A stretch of DNA of 64,000 nucleotides from Dreissena polymorpha (GCF_020536995.1 NC_068356.1:87339941-87403940); one strand, 5' to 3'; shown: positions 1-12,690, numbered from the stretch's first letter. Notes: generated by a model from the sequence alone, not told the origin. Translations and numbers: made by a program.

Positions 1-582
1 ATTTCACTCCATTATTTGCGTAAGTATCAAATTAAGGCAAAATGACATTTTAGTGAACAAGCGCTTTGTAAACGAAACGTATTTCAGCTTCGAACCGAAA
101 TTGATGAGTTGTAGACATTCTAAATGACTCGATCAACTACTTCATTAGCTCTGTCAACATAACGACAATGATGGTGCCCTTTTCAGAGATGCCATCTTAA
201 CTCTGTGCACTCAATGCTGATGAAAAAAAATATTTTACCAAAAATGATCTCATTGATTTGACAAAATTTAATGCATTCAGTGAACCGAAAATAACATCAA
301 AATACAATTTGATTTGTCGCGGAGTTAAGGGCCAAACTTGATCACATCTTTAAGCACATGTATTAAAATACAGACTATTTTTGTCGAAATATCAATTGTC
401 TACGTTAGTTATATTGAACGTTTGTATTAGCGCAGAAATATATTAACAAGGACACAATTTTATAACATTATAATGATAACTGCGCTAGAGCACTGACCAG
501 GTGGTTCTATTTGCCAGTACGTCTGTTAATTTGCAGATACTTATTTTATGAACGTTTAATGTCTCATCCGAATAATATGTGT

Positions 583-835
583 CTTGTTCGGAGAAAACTG
601 GACTTAATGCTTGTGCGTACAGTGCCGTCCCAGATTAGCTTGTGCAGTCCGCACAAGCTAATCAGGGACGACACTTTCCGCTTTTATGGTATTTTTAGTT
701 TGAAGGAAGTCCCATCTTACCTAAAATCAAGTTTAAGCGGAAAGTGTCGTCCCTGATTAGCCTGTGCGGACTGCACAGGCTAATCTGGAACGACACTCTA
801 CGCACATGAATAAAGCCCAGTTTTCTCAGAACAAG
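583..835. mobile_element. Foldback MITE family A, copy near 0.7 kb
   Basis: The ends CTTGTTCGGAGAAAACTGG and the reverse complement of CCAGTTTTCTCAGAACAAG match. Inner hairpins are built from CGTCCCAGATTAGC, TGTGCAGTCCGCACA and AATCAGGGACGACAC. This is the commonest element in the window; other copies are at 59143-59410 and, degraded or partial, at 5268-5478, 5690-5762, 30335-30845, 32335-32394, 33300-33730, 59745-59830, 61695-61748 and 63325-63475. Confidence 0.85.
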
Positions 836-863
836 TGTTGTTGTTATAAAGTTTCCACATATA

Positions 864-1769
864 CCGTAATTACTCTATGTTTTCGGACACTTAAAAATAA
901 TTATTTTTTGTCGTGTCCGAAAACTTAGATACGAAAAATATAAACAAAATACAGGTGTCCGAAAACTTAGAGTCGAAAACGGAAGTGTTCGAAAATAGCG
1001 TCAATTGTATCTACCACTACCGGTAATAGCACGCGCTTGTAAAATACCATGCCGTATAGTATAAATTACAGTTATACATGTTTGCACTGCATTTTAAATA
1101 ATTGTAAATACTTAATTTAGTTGACAGAAAGTTACTTCAAGGTTGTACTTTGACCAACGAGTTCAAAATTGAGCATGTGATGTACCTATACACGCTTGTA
1201 TGAACCTGTAATTAACGCAATAACAAAAAGCAAACTATGAATTCTTTGTTTGTTCATTTCCGATAGTTGTTGTGTAACACCTTCCATTGTTCGTAAAACT
1301 TGTAATAGGGTGCATCACAATTTGAAACATTTAGTATTTGTCACAGTAATTTTACTGAGAAGGGGTAGTACCATTGCGGTAGATAATTGAACTGTTAATT
1401 GGCACTACCCCTGGTAATTGTCATAACGCTTATGCTATCGGGCGAAACCATTGTTTAATACCGGTTTACAAGGTTATTTACCCAATAACGCAAATGTAAT
1501 GGTCCATTGCCCTCAGGCATGCACCCGCAATGTTTTATGATGTTAATCTGGTTGTAAAACCCCATGATCTAAGTGTCATTAGATATCGAAAACAGGTTAG
1601 AAAATTGGTAAAAGAGCGCTGTATAATATACTGTCCGAAAACTTAGAGACATAAATAACGGACGAAAACTCGTGTGTCCGAAAATAAAGAGTCACGAAAA
1701 ATAATTATTTTTGCTAAAAAAGGGGGTGTCCGAAAACTTAGAGTGTCCGAAAACATAGAGTAATTACGG
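864..1769. mobile_element. TIR DNA element with CCGTAATTACTC ends, copy 1 (906 bp)
   Basis: The terminal inverted repeats start CCGTAATTACTCTATG and extend through TTTTCGGACACTT; the flanks are TA on both sides (862-863, 1770-1771). Both ends hold several copies of TCCGAAAACTTAGAG in the same sense, likely transposase-binding repeats. No coding frame is present, so it is non-autonomous. The second copy is at 62432-63320 in the opposite orientation. The TA flank suggests Tc1/mariner-type or similar insertion. Confidence 0.85.
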
Positions 1770-2131
1770 TACCAAGTGTTGGTTCTTTCAAGTCTATCCT
1801 AACTTACGATGTAAGTTATGAATGCCCGAAGATAAAACTTCATTTAAACTTGGTATATGACGAGAGATGCTTTCAAGACATAACATGATGCAGGAACACA
1901 AGTTGACAGGTCGCGAAATTATGCAAAATTAATCTGAATAACTTCCAGCCACACTGGATCCACTGCTGTTATTTTAATACAACTCAGAAAGACAATAAGG
2001 ATTGAAAACTTTCTTATTGCCATTAGGAATTGCATTTGTAATGTGTAAATCCTCCATGATTTCGAATTAGTTTTGCTTTCGGCGCTCATTGTAGCTTGAA
2101 CATATTCAAAGTTGTACCGTTCTTATTGTAT

Positions 2132-2920
2132 GGGGATTTAGCTCAGTAGTGCATCATACAACTGCAGAGGGATCCAGACATAAGCCCCCCAGGACAAAAC
2201 CCCCCCAATGAAAAAATGAACATTTGGACAATTGCCCCCCAGAAGAAATGACAGGTAGGATATAAGCCCCCCAGTGCTTATTTTGCATCTGGACATTTGC
2301 CCCCCAGTGCTTATTTTAGAAGTGGACATTTGCCCCCCACCAGTGCCTAATTTTTAACGACATTACTCGATTGAGCAGATAATCATGTCCAATTATCACC
2401 ACCTTTTAATCCTTTTGATTGATTAAATACAGAAGCCTTTAATTTTCATTAACAAGTATATGATCAAAGCCACATGTAACACCTTTAACAAGCTGATAAT
2501 CCTTTTGATTGATTAATTAAAAAACAATTCAAATTCTTTAAGATGTTTGTTTTACCTAAGATTAGGCAATTAAAGTGAGTTTCTGGACCTTTTTTATTTC
2601 GAATTATAATGATCCAAGTTTCTATGATTATATATTTATGAGATATGAAATAATACTGAATCCAAATACAGAGATATACTAGTCTAATGGAAACAACATA
2701 TGATATTAGCACTGGGGGGCAAATGTCCACTCCTTAAATAAGCACTGGGGGGCAAATATCCAGATGCAAAAAAAGCACTGGGGGGCTTATATCCTACCTG
2801 TTATTACTACTGGGGGGGCAATTGTCCAAATGTTCATTTTTTCATTGGGGGGGTTTTGTCCTGGGGGGCTTATGTCCTACAATCAACTGCAGATCCCAGT
2901 TTCGAACCAGGGTGTCCCGT
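2132..2920 (+). pseudogene. tRNA-Cys-like sequence (SINE head or tRNA pseudogene) split by a MITE
   Basis: The left piece, 2132-2175, reads GGGGATTTAGCTCAGTAGTG and ends in ACTGCAGA, the tRNA-Cys anticodon loop (GCA). The right piece, 2883-2920, repeats the anticodon loop and carries a T-arm-like GTTTCGAACC and an acceptor-like end. The stems are imperfect, so this was probably a degenerate tRNA or tRNA-derived SINE before the MITE landed in it. Confidence 0.55.
2177..2876. mobile_element. MITE with about 170-bp G/C-run inverted repeats, inserted in a tRNA-Cys-like sequence
   Basis: The left arm (2177-2345) and right arm (2705-2876) are reverse complements rich in TTGCCCCCCAG and TAAGCCCCCCAG units; the spacer between them is AT-rich. 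The ends are GACATAAGCCCCCC. The flanks share CAACTGCAGA (2159-2168 and 2884-2893) followed by GATCC, consistent with a target duplication. No coding. Confidence 0.8.
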
Positions 2921-3058
2921 TGGTTATGCTTACCCAGGTTAATAAATAAACATGATATACTTATCTATGGATGTCGCTATCTAGAAGTTCCTTCATTGTT
3001 ATAATGTAGTTATTTGTTGATATTACAAATCATGGCGAGATACCAAATAAAACATATG

Positions 3059-3130
3059 CTCCCCGACGGGGAATCGAACCCCGGTCTCCCGCGTGACAGG
3101 CGGGGATACTTACCACTATACTATCGAGGA
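3059..3130 (-). tRNA. tRNA-Asp (GTC)
   Basis: The - strand gives a 72-base cloverleaf. The acceptor stem TCCTCGA pairs with TCGGGGA (one T-G wobble); the anticodon arm is CCCGC-CTGTCAC-GCGGG with anticodon GTC; the T arm is ACCGGGGTTCGATTCCCCGT. Box A (TAGTATAGTGGT) and box B (GGTTCGATTCC) are intact. The genomic 3' end lacks CCA, as expected. It closely matches the conserved animal tRNA-Asp sequence and looks functional. Confidence 0.96.
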
Positions 3131-3385
3131 GATTGGACATATTTAGCTTATCTTATTGTTAAAACCCATGGGCGCATATAACCATACTGATCGATATATA
3201 TATTAGGATAATACATCTCAGAGGTAATCATAATCAGATATACAAGCTATAGTGTACAACATGAATTGATACTTCGTTACGCACTGTACTATACGATTAA
3301 TAAATGAACAAGATACACTTACCTATTTATGTCGCTATCAAGAACAACCAACAACACGCGATGGAAACGTGAATAATTGTTCACA

Positions 3386-3903
3386 TTAAAGGGGCCTTTT
3401 CACAGATTTTGGCATTTTTTAACTTCTTCATTAAATGCTTTATATCGATAAATGTAAACATTGGATCGTAAAAGCTCCAGTAAAAAATAAAGAATAAAAT
3501 TAAAAAAAGGAAAAGAACATTGCCCGGAGCAGGTTTCGAACCAGTGACCCCTGGAGTCCTGCCAGAGTCCTGAAGTAAAAAACGCTTTAACCTACTGAGC
3601 TATTCCGCCGTGTACACATACTGAAGGTATTTTATACCTTATATAAGCAATCTTCGTAGTTTCACAAAATTTAACGACAAAAACAGAACTCTCCAAATTA
3701 TTCAATCGTTTCGCGTTGCAACGCTTTATAATTTTTAGGTTTTAAAATCGTCAAAAGATGCATATAATGGCTATATTAGACCATGGTAAATGTTCAGTAT
3801 TACTGTTTTCTCACAAATATCATAACTAAAACGAAAATTTGCGAATCTGAAACAACTTTTTTCAATTTTGTCAATTTACCAAAGCGTGAAAAGATCCCTT
3901 TAA
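3386..3903. mobile_element. TTAA-flanked MITE with internal tRNA-like sequence, copy 1
   Basis: The ends AGGGGCCTTTTCACAG and the reverse complement of CGTGAAAAGATCCCT form imperfect TIRs flanked by TTAA (3386-3389, 3900-3903). Inside, at 3522-3609 on the - strand, is a tRNA-like unit with box A-like TAGCTCAGTAGG, a T-arm-like CTGGTTCGAAACC, and an internal duplication of CAGGACTC. A related copy lies at 51360-51642. Confidence 0.75.
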
Positions 3904-5267
3904 AGAGTTGAATGATTTATTTACAGAAAGCTTCGGATCAGATCAGAATACTAAATGTGTCCACTGGGACGTAAAATCAACAGGATGAGTTAAATACCGG
4001 ATTAATTAACTAAATTTGAGGAAAGGTACGGGGCTAAGCAGGTTTACAAATAGGGACTATTTATTTGCAGTAATATTCGCTTACTTTTGATGCAGGCCTA
4101 TCGGACCCGTAGATTTGTATGAATTTACCAATAATCAAACACATTAAAGTGATTTTCGTTTCCCTTTTCATCAATGTCCCGCTTTGTATTGGAGATTTGC
4201 GGCGACTGTTAAGTAGGTTACAAGTAAACTGTTCCCAACGAACAGCCATAAAGACGTTTTAGTCCACTTTCTTTGAATTGTAATTGCGCATTATGAGGTC
4301 TTTTGTATTATAAAGATGATAAAATAGAGCGGCCATTAATAAGGCACTAATCAATGTATGACGTAACACTATATGTATGGAGTGCACAAGTATTGATCAA
4401 TGTTTCCTTTGCGCGAAAAATAAAATTGACACATTAGTTCATGGAATAAAATGTGTGGGATAAAATTAATACTTGATGGAAATATGCATTGATGATTTGT
4501 TACCGACTCTTCAACCGACTTACACAACAACATTGCCACTATCCGCCGCATACAAATGATAGAAAATGTCAATGTATAGTCAATTCTTGCGGATTTCAAC
4601 TAAGCCTCTATGCGATATGCATGGAATACACTGGTTTATCGTAGCAGAATAACTCGTTTTGAATCAGTAAAACTGTTGAACTAGTTTGGTCGCCATGTTG
4701 GATTCATCTTTCAGCAACTAATTCGCCTACCAGACTTCTGACCGGATATAAACCTCTTCGCGCGGCAGATAAGGACCGATAGTGTTAGTGGAACCAGACA
4801 ATTACTAGTATGACAAATTCACTGGGTAGTTTATACATCCATAAACTGTCAATTAAAACTAATTGGGGATTCTTCGCGGCGTCCCACCTAATTGATATCA
4901 ACCGGTGTCTATAGTTTTATTTCTTCAGAGGAATTCGCCTTATAACTACATTTTACATTGCACTAGATAATATTAAATCATATAATGATGCTTTGCACAT
5001 CTCCAACAAGTAACAAAGTGCTGAATGAACTGAATACGACAATAAATTCAACTGAAACACAAACATGCATATAAGGATTAAAACTATTTTAACCTGGGCT
5101 AAAACATTGAAAATAAGTTAGGGAAATAATATAATCCGATGGCATCCGTGTGTTTAGGCTTTAAATGTTTATTTATTTAGAAAACATAATAATGCGGTCG
5201 TTGTCGCCTGTTTTATCCGATTAGTGGAAAAGGTATGCACATTTTATAACGAAATGTGCCGCGCTCC
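3904..5267. other. No gene seen
   Basis: AT-rich unique-looking DNA. Open frames here are short and lack family likeness, splice context or signal peptides. Confidence 0.6.
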
Positions 5268-5762
5268 GTGAAAAGGGGGCTTAATGAATGTGCGTAAAGT
5301 GTCGACACTTATTAGCCTTCTTAGACCGCACAGGCATATAAGGGACAAACCGTCCACTTTAAAGGTATTTTTCGTTTCAAGCAAGTATCTTCTTCGAGAA
5401 AGTCCACTATAGGATGAAAGTGTCGTTCATGGTCGTTTATGATTAGCTTGTGCCCAGTTTTCTTAGATCGAGGCTCGTTTTTCAGAGTGACACGCTTACG
5501 AGAGGCACTAAGGTTAAAATCAAAGCGCTCAATGCACCGAATTTGCACGCTGTTGTATAATCTTAGACGCAACTCAGTTTTCAAAATGTAGTTATAGCTT
5601 TTTATATCGCAAGTTTGAAATGACCACAACCCATTCAAATTTAAAAAGAGTGTGTTTTAAAGCACAGGTCGAGAAGTGTTTGTTTTTTCAAATCATTGAT
5701 ACAGCTAATCAGTGTGCAAAGGCTAATCTTATTTGACATGCATAAAGCCCCGTTTTCTCTTT
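5268..5762. repeat. Degraded family A MITE copies
   Basis: GGGCTTAATGAATGTGCG, TTAGCC and ACCGCACAGGC, then CCCAGTTTTCTTAGA near 5455-5470, mark one decayed copy. A second partial right end is at 5690-5762 (GGCTAATCTTATTTGACATG, AGCCCCGTTTTCTC). No coding. Confidence 0.6.
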
Positions 5763-8100
5763 AAAAAGCCAATACGTACGTATTTCAATGATAAACACTA
5801 GACTGGCCAACGTTGTCTTACAAGCTGTTAAATACTTTTGAATACATACACACTATGTAGTGTACCAGTGGGAACTATAACCAGGCAGATGCGGTGATTA
5901 GAGCAGACGCTCCTAGAATTCGTCGTCTGCTTAATTTTACTGCAGTTATCCACACAGGCAGTCATTGATTACGGTTCCTAGCGTTCTAAACGCAGACTGA
6001 CTTGCAAAATTGCCTCTACATTATTTGTGAGCGTTAAAACACAATAACCCTAAATTATAACTTTGCCTGATAAACTGTTTTAAATGATTCGCCAAAACAT
6101 TAAAGATGGGTGCTTCGTTATTTTTAAGGCATACACAATAGAGCGCACAAATGCATCACACCATTAATACAAGATAAGTATTGATGCAAAGCATCAAAGG
6201 GCGTCGGGAATTTCAGTGTAAAAGGCACTCAATGAAGAAACATGGGTTGATTTTTATTCTTCTGTAAATATTAATATATTGGCCGATTATTTTTAAGAAA
6301 ATAGAAAAAGATACTGGTATAACCATTACCTATGATTTTGTGTTATAACCCCCAAATAACCATTATTTATGATGTTGTGTTATAACCCCCAAATAACCAT
6401 TATCTATGATTTTGTGTTGTAACTCCCAAATATTTCATAGTTCATTTTATTTACATTGGTTTCCTTTTTACTGGTATCCGTGTGCAGTTTTCATTAATGG
6501 AACAGAACTGTGTAGGTTTTAAAAAATCTGCTTCATTTTGTAAGCGTAATTTCATAGTTTTCTCAACTTCAAGGGGAGATGATTCTGAACTTATTCTTGC
6601 GTTGCTCATTTACGATAGAGGTTGAGTACTCATTGATATGAAAACACTGTAAAAGTTTGGAAAAAAATGAATGAAAACTGTGAATTGTATAAATAAGCTG
6701 CATTTCACAATACTTTGAAATTCAGTAAAAGATCATAATAGATTTATTGCTCCGATATTCATCATTTTCAATAGGGTTCGGGCAATACTGATATAAAAAC
6801 ACTTAACATTTTAACACGTGAAAGATTCAGACGTAAGTTTTGAAATCTTTTAAACAAGTGGAAATTGTTTATTTTGTCAAATTTAATAGAAAAAAATTCT
6901 GAACTTATTGTCCCGATGTTTCTCATTTTAAATGAGGTAAAATTCTCATTGATATGAAGACACTGTAAGTTTGGAAAGAATCTGATGAAAAATGTTGACA
7001 TAATCACCTAACCAAGCAGTTTTTCATTTTTGACGATGCTGCGTAGCAGCTCATCTAAGTTATCATACCATGAAAAAATTCTTCACAACTGCGACCTATG
7101 TAAAAGACCAAGCCAGTCCGATTGAGATAGCTCGATTTTTCTAATCGGCATACCTCGCTGATTATCATTGATAAAGGTATAGGAAGCTCAGCTATAAATA
7201 GGACCTCATATTCTGGGGAAAAGATTTAATAATAGTTTGAAAACGTTAATTTTAAATCAGTTATATTCAATCCATTATATGTTAATAGATCAATGAAACA
7301 ACTATGCATTTTCTGTATTGTATTTGACATTTGTTGTGATTCAGTAAATAAATTGCGAGTTAAAACGTGTATAATTAACTTTCAATGCGATCATGAGTGT
7401 AAAGAAAACGAATTATTTCGAACCTGCCATTTGTAAACGTCGTAGCGACTATGGTATATAAACAGCATAATAGCCATATGACATTTGTGAAACTCGCTCT
7501 TATGCGTGCTTTCTCATTTTGCATATTCAATAAACTTTTCAAACAGAAATTACAGAGCCACATCAGTGCACATACTATGTATGATAATTCATTCCTTTGT
7601 TGGATATTGTTTGCTGTTTTAAACACATATTAGGTCATATCGCGAAGATTTAGTTAACCTTACCATGTGTTCATGGTCGAACTCACGTATTCAAGTGCTC
7701 TTACGACTATGTGCTTATACCTACTTACGGGAATCATCATGAAATTATTGCCGTACTCAACGAACAAACATGCCTTAGCTTATTGAATAAGAGAAAAAAA
7801 ACAATAATCAAAAGAGAAAAAATATATGTTCATGCACATGGGCATGTGAAATCACGTCCGTACACATAGCATCATTAACTTAGGAAAGGAAACAACGAAA
7901 TATAAAGTTTGGTATGATAAACATGTGAAATTAAAGAGCATTGCGTAATTGACCTTTCGACAGCCGATTGATTGACAGGCTTATTAACCAATCAGATTAC
8001 TGCATAGATTAGGCCCGTTTCTATCCGCCATTTTGTCCGTCAAACTCGCCGTTGTTCGTCACATAAGCTTATACGTAATGCTGTGTTTTAAACAAAGAAA
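5763..8100. other. No gene seen
   Basis: AT-rich spacer. Apart from the 41-bp tandem repeat at 6317-6433, only short chance frames are present. A repeated GATATGAA(A/G)ACACTGTAA motif near 6637 and 6952 suggests an old duplicated segment. Confidence 0.5.
6317..6433 (+). repeat. Three-copy tandem repeat, about 41 bp
   Basis: Units read ATAACCATTA(C/T)CTATGAT followed by TTTGTGTTATAACCCCCAA, three times in a row with minor changes. Confidence 0.9.
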
Positions 8101-8330
8101 ATGGTTAAAAGGTGCTGTTATGGCACTTGTTATTCAGACACAATGTATCCAGAACGGTTAAAAGATGGAACTACGTTTTTTCCGTTCCATTAACCGGGTA
8201 CTTATCTTAAAAAATGCAAACGTTGGATTCGTCTTTGTAGTCGTCTCAACGAACAGCTTAATCTCAACATATTAAGCTATCGCCCGAAAGCAAAACACCT
8301 CGACGTTTGTTCTAAGGTCGTCATAATAAG
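8101..8330 (+). pseudogene. Broken THAP zinc-finger domain
   Basis: Translation from 8101 gives MVKRCCYGTCYSDTMYPERL, then KDGTTFFPFH, a stop, and after it KCKRWIRLCSRLNEQLNLN and HLDVCSK. This is the C2CH THAP pattern (Cys-x-x-Cys opening, central Trp, later Cys). THAP domains bind DNA and occur in transcription factors and P-element-like transposases. One in-frame stop follows FPFH, and the last histidine region is lost where unrelated LINE-like coding begins. No downstream body was found, so this is a remnant. Confidence 0.65.
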
Positions 8331-8332
8331 AT

Positions 8333-8520
8333 ACTACGCGAAAATAGAATATGTAAGTTTTGCACCGGACACGCTATAGAAAACGAGTATCACTTTTTAC
8401 TTTGTTTTCCTCTATATAGAGAAATTAGAAAGGAACATTTAAAACCATATTTTCAAAGGTGGCTAACGTTAAATAAATTTGACATTCTAATGCAGTCGGC
8501 TAATAAAAAAATATTCTAAA
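8333..8520 (+). mobile_element. 3' end of a LINE reverse-transcriptase frame (fragment)
   Basis: Translation gives LRENRICKFCTGHAIENEYH, then FLLCFPLYREIRKEHLKPYF and a stop near 8518. The CxxC...H...C cluster with FLLxCPLY-like sequence is typical of the extreme C-terminus of some non-LTR retrotransposon ORF2 proteins. Only this end survives, joined directly to the THAP remnant. Confidence 0.55.
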
Positions 8521-11500
8521 CTTTGCTAACTAGATTATTAATGCTAATGAAATGCGTAATAATAAAGACAATCAGTTATAATTTTTAATAATATCACATA
8601 AAATAGAGCATTTTTATTTCTTTCGGTTTAAATCTTCCGATTTAATGTAGCTAGTTGTATATCGTTAAAAGTTAAGAAACTATTTTAAAATGCGCACGTA
8701 ATTATCAATAGTTGCCAATAAATGTCATTTTACACCATATGTGGGCTTTCTACTAATCCGTTATCAAAACAGATGCCACAAACTGTGAATGACCCTTGAC
8801 ACTTTGATAGCCAGTCTGATTAGCGAGTTTTTTTTTGTACATGAAAATTCTTTCAACTTCTTATATTTTAAACATTGCAAAAAATAGTTTAAGAGGAAAT
8901 TAATAATATATTGTGTATGTTACTTTTTTGACGACATTGACTATGTTACACGATTATAACAATGCTCATGGGTCATTTTGACCAAACGCATTATAGATAT
9001 GTGTTATATCGGATTTCAATATAACGTTCTTTGTCTTCTTATATAATAAATTTACTTACCTTTGCCACATTTGCAATATTGCCATCGGTTGCAAAATTAA
9101 CGGCTTTTAATTAAAAAACTGAAACATCTATTACTCAATGAAAAGTATTGTGACAAACGACAATGCATACTGTATGTGATAATTTGCGATAATTGGCCGA
9201 CTTTGACTATAGATTAACGACTTTTAAGTAGACTTATAAAAAGTTATGACTATTTCATAGATATGATAATTATATTCAGCATAACTATTCAATGATAATA
9301 CGGGCAAAAGCCCGCGAAGCGGGCGTTGACCGTTCATACATATGGGAATTTAGACATAAAATTACATAAGAATACCACATATGGATACGTCTCAAAAAAA
9401 TTTGCCACGCGACATATATTTTCGCGATGCTATTTATGAACTTAAACAAATCAAAACCACTTTGACATATGCTAAATCACATGTAAATACATACCTCAGA
9501 AAAAGTTATATCAATGACATCATAATTGTGTAGCGAATCGCACTAAATATTCTCGCATTATTTGTTTTTCTTCGCAACCGTTCCAGAATTAGGTCATTAC
9601 TCAATTATCTCCCCTGAATGCTCTTCTTCAGTGGGTATAAGCCGAAGACTGGTTCACTACATATAGTAACAGTCTTCACCGAACACAATTTAAGGGAACA
9701 TAACCCGTCTTTAATATATTGCCGAATCTCCGATTTCTGTCGAATTTATTTTCTTTGATCTTTTCGATATCTTATTGTTATTATTATCCTGACAAATCAC
9801 AAACGCTTGTTAAAAAATTATTTGTTTTAAACACTATAGTTGGCATCTCTATTCTTCAAGTATTCTCGCGGTATTTCAATAACGACACCCTACTGTTTAT
9901 GTATCAGAATTTGTGACGCATTTTCCATTCGCTCTCAGAAAGAAGTTTTACGTTTGATCATGAGCAATATTCTGGTAAGTTGTCGTTGTTATACACCAGA
10001 AACACATTTATTCACAAATATTTAAGATATTCAGATCTAACTTTTTAGTCTTTTAGCTTTAATTTTTAAAGTATTTTCACCTCGTCTGCTCGCACTTTAC
10101 CGATATCCCAAAAGGTTACATATCACTATAAATAGTTTAGGCCTAAAACCACAAAATCCGATACCGTTGGAATTTTCGTACCACAATCTTACGTAAAAAA
10201 TCTTTCAGATTCGAAATCAACAAAAAACAAGACATTTATAAAGTCAATTTTAAGATATTTGTTGGTTTTCCGTTTTAGAAGCTGTTCTGCCAAGGCAAGA
10301 GCTGGGCATTATACAAGCCATTATATCCAGCAAAACTGACAGTTTTGGTTTACAGAAATCAACAAAGGAGGGATTCCCGAACTATCAAAATTTCCAAGCT
10401 ATACACACATTTATTATCTGTGGTGATCTTTATTGGTTCTGTTTGTTTACTTGGATGGAGCATGTGTGAACTTTTATAGAACTTTGAAAAGTCTATATAT
10501 TTCTATATATAAACAAAAATCAGCTATGGTATAATAAGATCAGATGTGCAAACAATGTCAAAGGGTTGTAAAATTAACAATTTGAAGGCAATTATGCTGA
10601 AAAAATATGAAAAGTTTCCATTCAAATTTTGTCTGTATATCGACAAGTGTCTGCCGATTATTGTCAAACTAGTAATACAAAACTTACCACAAGTATGTAA
10701 AAGCACTAAGTACCAGTGATCATTTTTAGTAAGATAGTGTAATTCTAAACAGTAGCAAATAGCTTGTTTAGTAAATGCATAATGCAATTAATATGATTTC
10801 CGTTCTATTGTGTAATTAATAAATTGGTTGTTACTTGCTAATCCATGATAAATGTTTTATGGCTAGTGCAAAACCAGCAATGTTAATTTTGTAAAAGGTA
10901 ATACAATAACACCACTTTGTAATTTCATATACGTAAATATTCTTGAAATGTAGGTTGATGAGTTTTACTTATTTTGTAACTATTATTTTATGTGCAAATA
11001 AATGATGTGAAGTGTTTTGTATATCCACACAATACCACATATCTTTTTATATATGCACTGTATTATGTGTTATTTGAATGTTTAAATAAAAAAATATGGA
11101 TGATATAACATGATGCAAGCCGATGCATTCTAATATTTGCATTCAAATTGTAACTGTAGAGCTAAGTGTATGCAGTTTAGACTGTGATTTTAGAATTGCT
11201 ACAAAATGGCTAGTTTTTTAGTGGCGACACAATTTAAACTATTCAACAATAGTTTGCGAAAGAAAATTAGAAACCTGCAAGATACCTGTATTTATTAAAT
11301 ATTTTAATTGCGAAACAAGTATGTTGTTATGCTGTTACACATAATTATACATTGATAATAAATAAGAAGACAATTAGTGGTGTTAACGTTTCCCAACAGT
11401 AGAAATCATTCTTCTGATGAAGTCAGTGGTATACAGACGAAAGCTCCAGGTATGGCTTTCAATACGTAGTGTGTTTTATTTGGCAGTCGAAAACTTATTG

Positions 11501-11654
11501 GATTAAAAAAAATCCTGTCAAATTTGTCAATCAAAATTGATTTGACACATCACATGTACTGTATGCTTAATGCAACTGCTTAAGCAAGCTGTCAAGTTGA
11601 ATTGAGACATTTGATGAAACAAACTGGTTCCTGGGTTGGACCAGTACTTAGTGT
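8521..11654. other. No gene seen; small hairpin near 9303
   Basis: AT-rich spacer. AGCCCGCGAAGCGGGC at 9309-9325 forms a short strong hairpin, perhaps the end of an old element. Open frames at 9719-10025 and 10524-10787 have no recognisable features. Confidence 0.5.
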
Positions 11655-12560
11655 CTATATGACGTACCATGACGTCGAAAGTCTACAAGACCTACTAGGT
11701 AGAACGAGAAATGTACTTCGACGTACAGTTTTCACCGACCCTTGAGTGTTAGCCAATCAGAAGACACCTTACATCTGTTGCTTTTAGAGATATTTGACAT
11801 TGAACATAAGTATTATTATTATTTATACCAAATTATGCGACTATCGACCGCTTACTCATAGATATTGTGCGTATTGATTAAACATTATTATTATTATAAT
11901 TTATACCAAATTATGCGACTATCGACCGCTAACTCATAGATATTGTGCGTATTTATTGACCTTGCGTGGCGGAATTAACCTCTGACTTATGCAAGTTATG
12001 GTTATCACAAAATACGACCAACGGAGAGGTTATAATACATTATTTATCCTGTTAATGCTTGGTAACTGTTTGGTTACCGTTGGGAATTTCCTACACAGTA
12101 ATGCACTGGACGGTCGTGATACTCCGCTCCGCATGATCAATAAATACTCACAATATGCTGAATAATTTTAATTTTAAAAAGGTAACAATTGAATCTTCTT
12201 CAAATTTGTATATAATCTATTTCAATGCATTAAATACTTGAAACTTCTATGTGTTGTTTTTTTGCCATTCTGATATTTTTATTCATTTTGTCCTCAATTA
12301 AAAAAGAGATTTTAAACATTTATTATGAATAAATCTGAAGGAAAAGCGGCTCAAGAGACTAGTGTTTTGATTGGCTGTTCAAAAAATGTGTACGTCGAAG
12401 TACAAACATGTATGTCGAAGTACAAATTGTACTTTGACGTACAAATATATACTTCGAAGTGTATTTTATATTTATGTCGACGTACAATTATTGTACTTTG
12501 ACGTACATTTCTCTTTTTAACTTGTAGGTCTTCTTGACTTTAAACCCAAATGGTACGCCA
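11655..12560. mobile_element. TIR element with GTACTTCGACGTAC subterminal repeats
   Basis: Left end GACGTACCATGACGTCGAAAG with AGAAATGTACTTCGACGTAC; right end GTACTTTGACGTACATTTC with GGTACGCCATAG, forming interrupted inverted repeats. The right side repeats TACTTCGA/TCGACGTA motifs six or more times (12392-12510). No coding frame. Confidence 0.65.
11808..11955 (+). repeat. Two-copy direct repeat of about 75 bp
   Basis: TTATACCAAATTATGCGACT and ATCGACCGCT(T/A)ACTCATAG with ATATTGTGCGTATT appear twice back to back after TATTATTATT runs. The only clear change between copies is T to A in the middle. Confidence 0.9.
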
Positions 12561-12576
12561 TAGTATGTCTTTAGGG

Positions 12577-12690
12577 TTATCTAAAGAATGCTCCCACTTA
12601 AGAGATCAATACAGAGACCTCCCAGTGACTAAGCCAGTTAGCAGACACCCCATCCACTATACCACAGACACCGAACCAGCTATAAATTCC
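12577..12690 (-). mobile_element. tRNA-derived SINE, partial copy
   Basis: On the - strand: GTGGTATAGTGGATGGGGTG, TCTGCTAACTGGCTTAG, GGGAGGTC, then GGGAGCATTCTTTAGATAACC, matching the body of the SINE at 29926-30113. Confidence 0.55.
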
